Shown piece after piece: positions 47,918 to 56,766 of a stretch of 64,000 nucleotides of DNA. Below the pieces are notes generated by a model. The model was not told the DNA's origin and did not search any database. It worked only from the letters and a program-made list of their open reading frames with translations. How positions within the stretch are numbered: the stretch's first letter is position 1; each line of letters starts with the position of its first letter. This stretch comes from Azospirillum sp. (lineage in GTDB: Bacteria; Pseudomonadota; Alphaproteobacteria; Azospirillales; Azospirillaceae): the NCBI GenBank assembly GCA_027486405.1, contig JAIXPD010000024.1, positions 248,001 to 312,000 on the forward strand. The letters run 5' to 3'. Made by a program: the position numbers and the translations under genes.

Positions 47918-49108
47918 ATGACGCTCATCACCACCACCGACGCCCTGGACGCCTTCTGCCAGTCGCTGGCCGGGGCAGACTACATCACGGTCGACACCGA
48001 GTTTCTGCGGGAAAAGACCTATTGGCCCCAACTCTGTCTGGTGCAGATCGCTGGACCCAACGGCGCGGTCGCGATCGATCCGCTGGCCGAGGGGATTGAT
48101 CTCGCCCCGCTCTACGCGGTGATGGACGATCCGGCGATTCTCAAGGTCTTCCACGCCGCCCGGCAGGATGTGGAGATCTTCTGGCATTTGTCGGGGCGCA
48201 TCCCGACGCCGCTGTTCGACACCCAGGTCGCGGCGATGGTCTGCGGCTTTGGCGAAAGCGTCGGGTACGAAACCCTCGTCACCAAGCTGGCGGGTGCGCG
48301 CATCGACAAGTCGAGCCGCTTCACCGACTGGTCGCACCGGCCTTTGACCGAGCGGCAACTGACCTACGCCCTGTCGGACGTGATTCACCTGCGCCCGGCC
48401 TATGAAAAGCTGAAACGCCGTCTGGCCCGCTCGGGCCGCTCCCATTGGTTGGAGGAGGAGATGGCCATCCTCACCGACCCGCGCACCTATCAGGTGGATC
48501 CCGAAAGCTCGTGGCTGCGGCTGAAGGTCCGCACCAACAAGCCGCGCTTCATGGCGATTTTGAAGGAGTTGGCCGCGTGGCGCGAGCGCGAGGCGCAGCG
48601 GCGCGATCAGCCGCGCTCGCGCGTGCTGCGCGACGAAGCGTTGCTGGAAATCGCCGCCCACGCCCCGACGACAGTGGACGACCTGGCCCGCACGCGCGGC
48701 CTGGGACGCGGATTTGCCGAAGGGCGGCAGGGAACCGATGTGCTGGCGGCGGTCCAGGCCGGGTTGGATCTGCCCGACCGCGATTTGCCACGGGTGGAAC
48801 CGCGTGAGGAGCCACCGCCGGGCCTGCAACCCATCGTGGAATTGCTGCGCGTTCTTCTCAAGATGAAGTGTGATGAACACAACGTTGCTGCAAAGCTCGT
48901 CGCGTCGTCGTCTGATTTGGAAGCGTTGGCGGCTGACGATTCCGCTGATGTTCCGGCACTGCACGGGTGGCGGCGTGAACTGTTTGGAGACGACGCGCTC
49001 GCGCTCAAGCACGGCCGCATTGCTCTTGCGGTTATGGACCGTCGGGTTCGCATTGTTCCGGTTGCCCCAACCCTTGGCACACCACCAGCGGAAACGGCGG
49101 AGACTTGA
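47918..49108 (+). CDS. rnd: Ribonuclease D
   Basis: RNase D is a 3'-5' exonuclease that trims tRNA and other stable RNA ends. The 396-residue protein has the DEDDy active site: YITVDTEFLRE (Asp and Glu), VFHAARQDVEIFWHL (Asp) and YALSDVIHLRPAYEKL (Tyr and Asp). An HRDC domain follows near residues 205-290 (LRDEALLEIAAHAPTTVDDLA). The start could be ATG at 47918 or GTG at 47903. It is monocistronic in appearance. The 276 bp after it hold a CtrA-type cluster in front of the next gene. Confidence 0.96.
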   Translation: MTLITTTDALDAFCQSLAGADYITVDTEFLREKTYWPQLCLVQIAGPNGAVAIDPLAEGIDLAPLYAVMDDPAILKVFHAARQDVEIFWHLSGRIPTPLFDTQVAAMVCGFGESVGYETLVTKLAGARIDKSSRFTDWSHRPLTERQLTYALSDVIHLRPAYEKLKRRLARSGRSHWLEEEMAILTDPRTYQVDPESSWLRLKVRTNKPRFMAILKELAAWREREAQRRDQPRSRVLRDEALLEIAAHAPTTVDDLARTRGLGRGFAEGRQGTDVLAAVQAGLDLPDRDLPRVEPREEPPPGLQPIVELLRVLLKMKCDEHNVAAKLVASSSDLEALAADDSADVPALHGWRRELFGDDALALKHGRIALAVMDRRVRIVPVAPTLGTPPAETAET

Positions 49109-49174
49109 CCTTTCCGGATGGCGTCGGTTGGATGCCTGCGCAATTGTCCTCGGAATGTTTGCCGAATTTTCGTG

Positions 49175-49200
49175 TTAACCACGCTTTAAGGGCTTCTTAA
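49175..49200 (+). promoter_or_regulatory. Triple TTAA CtrA-type binding cluster
   Basis: TTAA at 49175-49178, 49186-49189 and 49197-49200 are each separated by exactly 7 bp, giving two overlapping TTAA-N7-TTAA sites, the consensus of the response regulator CtrA in Alphaproteobacteria. The cluster lies 185 bp upstream of the EAL-like gene in an AT-rich gap. The rest of the gap has no gene that I can support. Confidence 0.7.
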
Positions 49201-49384
49201 AGAAAGTTCCATTTACAATCAGGTCCGCGTGGTGTGTGGGTTGGGTGTTTTGGCGGTGGGTGCGCACAGCCGAAAACGGTCGGCCAGCAGCGTGCGCCCC
49301 GCTTGGCGTTGAGCGGGTCATGGTGAACAGAACGGGCCGGACGTGGCGGCTTGAACAAAAGGTTTTCTTGGGGGAAGGCACGGA

Positions 49385-50674
49385 ATGAGCAGGTTTGGCG
49401 GAAAACCACCGATGGGACGGGACCGGGTCCGCCTTTCCACCACGGAAAAGCAAGCTGCGGTCGCCGCTGCCAAGGATCAACGCCCCGAGTTCGACAACGA
49501 CAAGTTGCTGAATCTTCTGCGATCCGCCAAAAGCGAATTGCAGGGCATGCGGCTGATCCACATGCATCTGTCCTTGTTGAAGGACAAGGATCCGGCCGGA
49601 CAGATGATGGTCCGCACCATCATCCAGGAGTTGGCGAGCAAGGCGTCCTACCTGCAACCCTTCAACATCTCCAACGGCGACGTCATTGTCCTGTACAAGG
49701 GCTTGAAGCTGACCGGCGTCACCGACGTGTGCCAAAAGTTGGAGCAGGTCTTTCTGTCCAAGACCACGCTGACCGGCGCCAACCCTTACAAGGAATATTC
49801 GCTCTATTCGATCATGGAACTGGCGTTGAACTTCATCAACGTCATTCGTTTCATTGAAGAACTGCAAGCGAACGAAACCGGCAGCGTTGTCACCGAAACC
49901 AAGCCGCCGATCACACTGGAGGAGTTGGGCAAGCTCGAACGCTCGATGCAGATGTTCGATCTGTCGCCATTCCTGTTCAACCAGGCCATCGCCAACATTG
50001 GTTCTTCGGCGGACAGCGAGATGGAGTATTTTGAACTCTACATCTCGATCAAGCTGCTTCAGGAACGCTTGTGCCCGGATTACGACATCACAGCCAACAA
50101 GTGGCTGTTCAACTATTTCACCGCGAACCTTGACCAATCGGTGCTGCGCGCACTCAACCATGGGTTGAGTTTCATGCGCGGCCGCCGCATCGGCATCAAC
50201 ATCAACCTGTCGACGGTCATCTCCACCGGTTTCGTCAAATTCGACGAACGGTTACCGATTGATTTCCGGGGTCAGGTGGTGCTTGAGGTGTCCAAGGGCG
50301 ATCTGATCGAAAATCTGCCCCTGTTCAACGAAGTCGTCGAATTCGCCCAGGATCGCCGTTACCAGATCGCCGTCGATGGTCTGAACCCATTCTGGGTGAC
50401 GAACTTCGATCTGGAGTATCTGAACGCCGATTACGCCAAGATCTTCTGGTCGAACGACATGCTGGAAATGGAACCGTCGTTCGAGAAGTTTTTCCGCGAC
50501 CGCATCGCCGAACAGGACCGGTGCAAGTTCATCCTGGCGCGCTGCGACAGCGTGTCCAGCCTTGTCTACGCCCACAAGATGGGGATCAATCTGGTCCAGG
50601 GCCGGGCGGTCGACAACATCCTGCGCAAGGGCGTCAGCGTCCGCGAGGCCATCGCGCACGCCAAGATGGGCTGA
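49385..50674 (+). CDS. Degenerate EAL-fold protein with a novel N-terminal region
   Basis: The 429-residue soluble protein ends in a domain with the spacing of an EAL phosphodiesterase but without its catalytic residues. ININLST stands for the Asn-bearing strand, VVLEVSKGDL for the ExT/E strand, IAVDGLNPF for DDFG, FILARCDS for the AxGVE strand, and LVQGRAV for the QGY end. The ExLxR motif and most metal ligands are not seen, so it should not hydrolyse c-di-GMP and may bind it or a partner. The N-terminal ~210 residues are helical and I do not recognise them. Codon use is more AT-tolerant than that of its neighbours. Regulation by CtrA is suggested by the upstream sites. Confidence 0.65.
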   Translation: MSRFGGKPPMGRDRVRLSTTEKQAAVAAAKDQRPEFDNDKLLNLLRSAKSELQGMRLIHMHLSLLKDKDPAGQMMVRTIIQELASKASYLQPFNISNGDVIVLYKGLKLTGVTDVCQKLEQVFLSKTTLTGANPYKEYSLYSIMELALNFINVIRFIEELQANETGSVVTETKPPITLEELGKLERSMQMFDLSPFLFNQAIANIGSSADSEMEYFELYISIKLLQERLCPDYDITANKWLFNYFTANLDQSVLRALNHGLSFMRGRRIGININLSTVISTGFVKFDERLPIDFRGQVVLEVSKGDLIENLPLFNEVVEFAQDRRYQIAVDGLNPFWVTNFDLEYLNADYAKIFWSNDMLEMEPSFEKFFRDRIAEQDRCKFILARCDSVSSLVYAHKMGINLVQGRAVDNILRKGVSVREAIAHAKMG

Positions 50675-50704
50675 GCCCCAAACATGGGGTGAGCACCAGC
50701 CCGC

Positions 50705-51466
50705 TCATCCCTTGCGGGGGGCGCGGGCGAGCAGTCCGTCGGTCCATCCCGGCGGCAGCAGGGCCAACAACCAGACCGCCGCCGCCACCGGCCATGGGAA
50801 GCTGATTCGGGCCGCGTTGCGGGCCAGACCCCGCCGAATAACGCGCGCCGCCTTGTCGGCGTCCATCAGGAACGGCATCGGAAAATCATTGGCGTCGGTG
50901 ATGCGGCTTTTCACGAATCCGGGGCAAATCACCGTCACGCCCAGCCCCTCCCCCGCCAGATCGCCGCGCAGCGACTCCCCAAACACCCGCACCGCCGCCT
51001 TGCTCGCGCAGTAAGCGGGCGCGCCGGGCAAGCCGCGAAAGCTGGCCTGGGACGCCATCAAGGCGATCTGGCCGCGCCGCCGGGAGCGCATGCGGGTCAA
51101 CACCGGATAGACGCTGTTCAGAACGCCGTCGATGTTCACCGACAAGACGCGGCGCGCCTGCTCCTCGCTTTCCACACCGCCGCCGGTCCCGGCGGAAATC
51201 CCGGCATTGGCGACGACCAGATCGACCGGAAACCGGTCGTCCACCATGGCCAGCCACGCCGCCATCGCCTCCCGGTTGGCGACGTCCAGCACGCTCGCCG
51301 TCACCCGCGCGCCCTTGCGGCGGCAGCGGTCGGCCACCGCGTCCAAACGGGCCGCGTCGCGGCCGGTCAAGGCCAGATCGCGCCCTGGTTCGGCGTAGCA
51401 GAGCGCCAGAGCCTCGCCGATTCCGCTCGACGCACCGGTGATGACCAAGGATTGCGGGTCCCGCAT
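50705..51466 (-). CDS. Short-chain dehydrogenase/reductase
   Basis: The 253-residue protein is a classical SDR: TGASSGIG NAD(P)-binding motif near residue 10, NAGIS after strand 4, catalytic Ser in MASQASFRG, and YCASK with Tyr and Lys. An Arg in the second strand (TGRDAARL) favours NADP(H). The C terminus is hydrophobic with a helix (AAAVWLLALLPPG) that may touch the membrane, as in SDRs acting on lipids. The substrate is unknown. GGAG lies 8 nt before the ATG at 51466. It is divergent from yicC. Confidence 0.92.
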   Translation of the reverse strand: MRDPQSLVITGASSGIGEALALCYAEPGRDLALTGRDAARLDAVADRCRRKGARVTASVLDVANREAMAAWLAMVDDRFPVDLVVANAGISAGTGGGVESEEQARRVLSVNIDGVLNSVYPVLTRMRSRRRGQIALMASQASFRGLPGAPAYCASKAAVRVFGESLRGDLAGEGLGVTVICPGFVKSRITDANDFPMPFLMDADKAARVIRRGLARNAARISFPWPVAAAVWLLALLPPGWTDGLLARAPRKG

Positions 51467-51573
51467 GTTGTTCTCTCCGCTGCGCCGTGGTGCCAGGGCG
51501 CTTGTTGCCAGGGTGCGGCCCCGGTATAACCGGCCCACACCACACGCCCATCCATACACCGGAGGCCCCCGCC

Positions 51574-52470
51574 TTGTCCGCACCTCGCCCTGTTGTCGCC
51601 AGCATGACCGGTTTCGCGCGCGTCGATGGGCATGGCGACGGCTATTCCTGGACGTTCGAAGCCAAAAGCGTCAACGGTCGCAGCCTGGATGTGCGGTGCC
51701 GGATGCCGACCGGCTTCGACACCATCGAAGCCTTGGCCCGGGTCGAGGTGCCCAAGCGGCTGGCGCGCGGCAACGTCAACCTGACGCTGACCGTCACCCG
51801 CACGCAGGCGGTGTCCCAGCTTCGGATCAACCGCGCCCTGCTGGCCCAGGTTCTGGAACTGGCGCGCGAGATCGAGGGGGCCGGGGCCGCCCCACCCCGT
51901 CTGGATTCGCTGCTGGCGGTGCGCGGCATCATCGAACCGGTGGAAGAGGACGAAACGGACGCCCGCGACCGGGTGGAAGCGGCGCTGAAAACCGATCTGG
52001 CCGCCCTGATCGACCAGTTGGCGGGCAACCGCCTGATCGAAGGCGCGCGACTCGCCACGATCCTGACCGGCCATTTGGACGAAATCGCTCGTCTGGTGGA
52101 CGCCGCGTCGGCCTGCGCCTCGGTCCAGCCCGAAGCCCTGCGGGAAAAGCTGCGCCAACAGGTCGCGGCCATCCTCGGTTCCTTCCCCGCCCTGCCCGAA
52201 GACCGTCTTGCCCACGAGGCCGCCGTCCTGATCGGCAAGGCCGATGTGCGCGAGGAGTTGGACCGGCTGCGCGCCCACATCCACGCCGCCCGCGACATGA
52301 TGGCCGAGGGCGGGGCCATCGGCCGCCGTTTCGATTTCCTGTGTCAGGAATTCAACCGCGAAGCCAACACCCTGTGCTCCAAGTCCGCCGACGTGGAGTT
52401 GACCCGCATCGGCCTGTCGCTGAAAGCCTCCATCGAGCAGCTTCGCGAGCAGGTCCAGAACATCGAGTGA
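51574..52470 (+). CDS. yicC: YicC family endoribonuclease-like protein
   Basis: YicC-family proteins were long listed as stress-induced proteins of unknown role and are now known to act as endoribonucleases. The 298-residue protein has the signature start VASMTGFARVDG, FEAKSVNGRSLDVR, and the conserved C terminus GRRFDFLCQEFNREANTLCSK (read in two parts) and RIGLSLKASIEQLREQVQNIE. TTG at 51574 is chosen because GGAGG lies 8 nt upstream; an ATG ten codons later has no binding site. gmk follows after 6 bp, the common order. Confidence 0.95.
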   Translation: MSAPRPVVASMTGFARVDGHGDGYSWTFEAKSVNGRSLDVRCRMPTGFDTIEALARVEVPKRLARGNVNLTLTVTRTQAVSQLRINRALLAQVLELAREIEGAGAAPPRLDSLLAVRGIIEPVEEDETDARDRVEAALKTDLAALIDQLAGNRLIEGARLATILTGHLDEIARLVDAASACASVQPEALREKLRQQVAAILGSFPALPEDRLAHEAAVLIGKADVREELDRLRAHIHAARDMMAEGGAIGRRFDFLCQEFNREANTLCSKSADVELTRIGLSLKASIEQLREQVQNIE

Positions 52471-52476
52471 TCCGGC

Positions 52477-53139
52477 ATGACCCCGACCTCCCCCAATTCC
52501 ACCACCGCCAAAGAGATCTCCCGTCGTGGCCTGATGCTGGTTTTGTCGTCCCCCTCCGGGGCGGGCAAGACCACCATTTCCCGCCGCCTGCTGGAGCGTG
52601 AGTCCGGCATCACCATGTCGGTGTCAGCCACCACACGGGCCATGCGCCCCGGTGAGGTTTCGGGCGTCGATTACCACTTCATCGATCAGGACCGTTTCGA
52701 CCGGATGGTGGATGACGGAGCGTTTCTGGAATACGCCCGCGTCTTCGGCAACTGCTATGGCACGCCACGCGGCGCGGTGGAGGACGCGTTGAGCGTCGGC
52801 CGCGACGTGCTGTTTGACATCGATTGGCAGGGAACCCAGCAACTGGCCGAGAACGCACGGGACGATCTGGTCAGCATCTTCGTCCTGCCACCGTCCGGCG
52901 CGGAACTGGAACGCCGTCTGCGCGGGCGCGCCCAGGATTCGGCGGAGGTCATCGCCGGGCGCATGGCCAAGGCGTCCGACGAAATCAGCCATTGGGCGGA
53001 GTATGATTACGTCATCGTCAACCGCGACGTCGAGGAAAGCGTCGCCGCCGTCACCGCGATCCTGCACGCCGAACGCCTGCGCCGCCGCCGCCAGGTCGGC
53101 ATGACACAATTTGTCAAAAGTGTTCAGGCGGCGCTGTGA
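52477..53139 (+). CDS. gmk: Guanylate kinase
   Basis: The enzyme phosphorylates GMP to GDP. The 220-residue protein has the P-loop SSPSGAGKTTISRRLL near residue 20, the GMP-binding SVSATTRAMRPGEVSGVDYHF region and DIDWQGTQQL. An N-terminal extension of about 15 residues precedes the usual start. It lies 6 bp after yicC and probably shares its transcript. Confidence 0.97.
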   Translation: MTPTSPNSTTAKEISRRGLMLVLSSPSGAGKTTISRRLLERESGITMSVSATTRAMRPGEVSGVDYHFIDQDRFDRMVDDGAFLEYARVFGNCYGTPRGAVEDALSVGRDVLFDIDWQGTQQLAENARDDLVSIFVLPPSGAELERRLRGRAQDSAEVIAGRMAKASDEISHWAEYDYVIVNRDVEESVAAVTAILHAERLRRRRQVGMTQFVKSVQAAL

Positions 53140-53213
53140 AGAGTCGGGAAAGGCTCGAACCCTGTGTTGAGCGGAATCAAGGCCAGTTGGGGAAAACCCG
53201 ATTCGTTTCCGTG

Positions 53214-53242
53214 TTGGCATTGTAGTTAACGATTCCTATAAT
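53214..53242 (+). promoter_or_regulatory. Strong sigma-70-type promoter
   Basis: TTGGCA and a perfect TATAAT are separated by 17 bp, about 100 bp before the periplasmic protein gene. It is the best -10 seen in the window and stands in a clearly AT-rich patch. Confidence 0.75.
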
Positions 53243-53344
53243 CTGATAATGAATGTTTGTGATTGGTAACGGTGCCGCTTCACAGACATCCCGCGTCGCT
53301 GTGGTCTGTGGCGGTCGGCTCGAAACCGATTGGGGGAGTCGCGG

Positions 53345-54244
53345 ATGGTCCGTTCGCTGGTGGCACGATCGCTCTTTGCCTTGTGCTTGTTGGCCGCCCC
53401 CATCGGGATGGCCAACGCCAGCGACAGCACCAGCGACAGCAAACCCGTCATCACATGGCTGTTGAACGATTTTCCCCCCTTCATCCAGGTTGATGGCCCC
53501 CTGCCGGGCAAGGGCTTCGTCGATGCGGCGGTTCGCCACTTCATCGAGCGGACCCCGGAATTCACCCATCGATTCGAGGTGTCCGGGATCGCCCGCGCCC
53601 TCAGCCTGATGCAATTGGGAACACCCGCCTGCCATCCCGCCCTGTTGCCAACGGCTGAACGTTTGGCCTACGCCGTTGCCAGTCGACCGGTGCATTTTGT
53701 TCTGCCTCATCATGTGGTCGCGCGGGCCGATCGGGCCGACCGGCTCCGCCCCTATCTGGACGCGCAGGGAAAGATCAACATCGATTCGCTGCTGAACGAC
53801 ACCGGCCTGCGCACCTCCATCACCGAACAGCGGGCGTTTGCCGCTCCCATACAGGCCGCGTTGGCCCTCCGCAAAGGCGCGCCGAACATCCTGATGACCG
53901 GCGTGCATTTCAACGCGCCCTTCCTGCAACTGGCGGCCGGTTGGATTGACTACATCATCGCGTACCCGGTTGAACCGCGTTGGTACATCAACAGCGAGGC
54001 GACCCCCGGGGCCGCGCTGGAGTATTTCCCCATCGCCGGTGTCGAGGAGTATGTCGTCGGCCATGTGCTGTGCACCAAGGGGCCGGTTGGCGAAGCCTTG
54101 ATCCAACGCATCGACCGCCTGGTGATGGACGCGGCTCCCCGTCCGCCCTGGATCGATGCGGAGATTGCCCTGTCCGATTCCGCCAGCGCGCAGAAGCTTG
54201 AAGAGCTTCTGCTCCGCCACAATCCATATGTCAGGCCACAGTGA
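53345..54244 (+). CDS. Periplasmic solute-binding-like protein (TIGR02285 type)
   Basis: The 299-residue protein has a signal peptide (LVARSLFALCLLAAPIGMANA) and a mature part that looks like a type 2 periplasmic binding fold: VITWLLNDFPPFIQVDGP at the start and a two-lobe alternation after it. The general look matches the TIGR02285 group of exported proteins of unknown role. GGGAG lies 6 nt before the ATG at 53345. Its stop overlaps the GTG of a membrane diguanylate cyclase, so it may serve as the sensor or ligand carrier for that enzyme. That functional link is inference. Confidence 0.65.
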   Translation: MVRSLVARSLFALCLLAAPIGMANASDSTSDSKPVITWLLNDFPPFIQVDGPLPGKGFVDAAVRHFIERTPEFTHRFEVSGIARALSLMQLGTPACHPALLPTAERLAYAVASRPVHFVLPHHVVARADRADRLRPYLDAQGKINIDSLLNDTGLRTSITEQRAFAAPIQAALALRKGAPNILMTGVHFNAPFLQLAAGWIDYIIAYPVEPRWYINSEATPGAALEYFPIAGVEEYVVGHVLCTKGPVGEALIQRIDRLVMDAAPRPPWIDAEIALSDSASAQKLEELLLRHNPYVRPQ

Positions 54245-55551
54245 CGAGGCTGACCATGGACGCATCGCGAACGCCTGGAACGTTCAGCCAACGGTGGTCG
54301 CGCCTGGGTCCACGGCTGTTGCTGTGGGTCCTGCTCATCAGCGGGGTCATCACGCTCAGCTCAATCACGCTTCAGGTGTCGATGGATTACCGCCGCGACA
54401 TGGGCAATCTGCGCAACGCGCTGGACGTGATCGAAAAGATGGAGCTGCCGAGCCTGACCGTGGCCGCCTGGAATTTCGACCGCAACCAGCTTCAGGCCCA
54501 CATCGGCGGGATGCTCGAATCGCCATGGGTGAGTGCGGCGCAATTGCGCTACGGCGTGAACGAGAACGCCGTCATCACGGTTGGCGATCTGACCCATGAC
54601 GATCCGGAGCTGCGCGAATACCCGCTGATCCACACCAACGGCTCGGTGCAGGTTCAGGTTGGGCGTTTGCTGGTGCGCCCGAACGTCGATGAGGTCCACC
54701 GCCGGACCAAGGAGCGGCTGTTCCTGATCCTGGGGACGCAAATCGCCAACGCGCTCGTCATGTCGGCGTCGCTGCTGCTGCTGGTCTCGGCCCTCATCAC
54801 CCGGCACCTGCACCGCATGGCCGCGTTTGCCCGCGCCTTCGTGCCGGGTGCCACCTTCACGCCACTGGCGCTTGACCGTGGAAGCGCCTCGCCGAACGAT
54901 GAGCTGACCCTGTTGCAAGACAGTCTGAACAGCGCCTACAGCCGTTTGAACGCCGCCCACGCCCGCGAGCAACGCCATATCGAAGAGCTGGAACTGAGCG
55001 TCGCTCAACGCACGGAGGAACTGCGCACCATCAACGCCCGTCTCAGCGAAAGCGAACAGGCGATGCGGGTTCTGGCCCACAGCGACCCGCTGACCGGCTT
55101 GGCCAACCGCATTCTGCTGGACGAACGGCTGGACCGTGCGCTGTCACGGGCCACACGGCACCGCCGCGACGTGGTGGTGCTGTTGATCGACCTCAACGAC
55201 TTCAAACCGATCAACGACCGCTACGGCCACGCCGCCGGTGACGATCTTCTCCGCACCCAGGCCGACCGCATGCGCCTGATGCTGCGGGAGACCGACACCC
55301 TGGCCCGCATCGGCGGCGATGAATTCGTGGCGGTTCTGGAGGATCTGGACCCAAAGACCGACATCGCCCGCGTGATCGACGCGATGACCACGGCCCTGTC
55401 CACCCCCTGGGTGTGGGAAGGCAAGACGATCATGGTGTCGGGCAGCATCGGGCTGGCCCGCTTCCCGGCGGATGCCAGCAACGCGGCGGGCCTGCTGCGC
55501 CATGCCGACGACGCCATGTATGTGGCCAAGCGCCACCGTCGGCGGGCCTAG
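54241..55551 (+). CDS. Membrane diguanylate cyclase (GGDEF)
   Basis: The enzyme makes cyclic di-GMP. The 436-residue protein has a transmembrane helix near residues 25-47, a periplasmic domain of about 110 residues, a second helix near 158-182, then a cytoplasmic coiled coil and a GGDEF domain. The active-site GGDEF is intact at residues 358-362, and the inhibitory I-site RETD at 349-352 has the exact five-residue spacing, so product feedback is expected. No EAL domain is present. GTG overlaps the stop of the periplasmic protein gene. It ends 130 bp before the convergent kdsA; that gap has only a short inverted repeat (AAATCG-N4-CGATTT, 55622-55637). Confidence 0.93.
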   Translation: MTRLTMDASRTPGTFSQRWSRLGPRLLLWVLLISGVITLSSITLQVSMDYRRDMGNLRNALDVIEKMELPSLTVAAWNFDRNQLQAHIGGMLESPWVSAAQLRYGVNENAVITVGDLTHDDPELREYPLIHTNGSVQVQVGRLLVRPNVDEVHRRTKERLFLILGTQIANALVMSASLLLLVSALITRHLHRMAAFARAFVPGATFTPLALDRGSASPNDELTLLQDSLNSAYSRLNAAHAREQRHIEELELSVAQRTEELRTINARLSESEQAMRVLAHSDPLTGLANRILLDERLDRALSRATRHRRDVVVLLIDLNDFKPINDRYGHAAGDDLLRTQADRMRLMLRETDTLARIGGDEFVAVLEDLDPKTDIARVIDAMTTALSTPWVWEGKTIMVSGSIGLARFPADASNAAGLLRHADDAMYVAKRHRRRA

Positions 55552-55681
55552 GCGCCATGCTCAAAACATGAAACAGTCCACGGCGCTCTATGCCTTTGTT
55601 TATCGAGCATCTTCACGCGTCAAATCGATCCCGATTTAACGCGATCTGCTCCAAGCCGCCGCCGATGGCGCCTGCAAACGG

Positions 55682-56512
55682 TCAGTGCCCCTTGGCCAGA
55701 CGGTCGAACGCCTGAAGACGCGCCAACAGGGCGGGCATCTCCGCCAACGGAACCATGTTCGGGCCGTCGCTGGGGGCACAATCCGGATTCTCGTGGGTTT
55801 CCATGAACACCGCCGCAACGCCCACGGCGATGGCCGCGCGCGCCAGGACCGGAACGAACTCCCGCTGCCCGCCCGACGTGGCCCCCTGCCCGCCCGGTTG
55901 CTGAACCGAGTGGGTGGCGTCGAACACCACCGGGAATCCGGTTTCCGCCATGATCGGCAGCGACCGCATGTCCGACACCAGGGTGTTGTAGCCGAAGCTG
56001 ACGCCGCGCTCGCACAGCATCACCCGCTCGTTGCCCGTGGCGACCAGTTTGGCGGCCACGTTCTTCATGTCCCACGGGGCGAGAAACTGGCCCTTCTTCA
56101 CATTCACCGCCCGCCCGGTCTTGGCGGCGGCGATCAGCAAATCGGTCTGGCGGCAGAGGAACGCCGGGATTTGCAGAACATCGACCACCTCGGCCACCGG
56201 GGCGCATTGCTCGGCCTCGTGCACGTCGGTGATGACCGGGCAGCCGAACCGTTCCTGAATTTCGGCGAAGATCGGCAGGGCCTTGTCCATGCCCAGACCC
56301 CGCGCGGTGGCAATGGAGGTGCGGTTGGCCTTGTCAAAGCTTGATTTGTAGATCAGCCCGATGCCCAGCGCGGTGGTCATCTCCACCAACGCCGCCGCCG
56401 TGGTCAGGGCGTGGTCGCGGCTTTCCATCTGGCAAGGCCCGGCGATCAGGGTGAAGGGACGGTCGTTGGCGATGGTCAGCGAGCCGACCTGAACGGTGCG
56501 CGGCGTGGTCAT
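55682..56512 (-). CDS. kdsA: 3-deoxy-D-manno-octulosonate 8-phosphate synthase
   Basis: KdsA condenses phosphoenolpyruvate and arabinose 5-phosphate to KDO 8-phosphate for the LPS inner core. The 276-residue TIM barrel has [44 protein letters not shown] and [10 protein letters not shown]27 in GPCQMES is the metal-ligand cysteine that E. coli KdsA lacks, so this should be the metal-dependent type. It usually follows pyrG directly; here an autotransporter gene lies between them. Confidence 0.96.
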   Translation of the reverse strand: MTTPRTVQVGSLTIANDRPFTLIAGPCQMESRDHALTTAAALVEMTTALGIGLIYKSSFDKANRTSIATARGLGMDKALPIFAEIQERFGCPVITDVHEAEQCAPVAEVVDVLQIPAFLCRQTDLLIAAAKTGRAVNVKKGQFLAPWDMKNVAAKLVATGNERVMLCERGVSFGYNTLVSDMRSLPIMAETGFPVVFDATHSVQQPGGQGATSGGQREFVPVLARAAIAVGVAAVFMETHENPDCAPSDGPNMVPLAEMPALLARLQAFDRLAKGH

Positions 56513-56702
56513 GGGACAGGGAAACTCCAAACAAACGGGCCTGGCAAAACGGAGGAGAGCGACGGGAACGGCTCCACCCCACACACATGGGTCTGCCGCG
56601 CCGGGAGGGAAGCCTTGCCCCCACCCCGCGCGGCGCTTTGTGAATCCCACCAATGGGCGGGCGGGTCAACGCGCTTCCGGCCCGCAGCGCGACTCCCGCC
56701 GC

Positions 56703-56738
56703 AAAAAGGCGGACGCGGCCATGGCCAATGGCCCCGCC
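56703..56738 (-). terminator. Probable terminator of the autotransporter gene
   Basis: GGCGG (56708-56712) and GGCCAT (56717-56722) pair with ATGGCC (56728-56733) and CCGCC (56734-56738), with a 4-nt bulge, and five Ts follow on the minus strand. It lies 29 bp past the gene. The other ~190 bp up to kdsA hold no gene that I can see. Confidence 0.55.
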
Positions 56739-56766
56739 GCGCCCGCCGTACCCTCCCGAACCGCGA

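Noticed and set aside
53226..53240. TTAA-N7-TATA near the strong promoter, considered as a CtrA site
   Set aside because: The second half-site does not match and overlaps a perfect TATAAT -10 box, which explains the sequence better.
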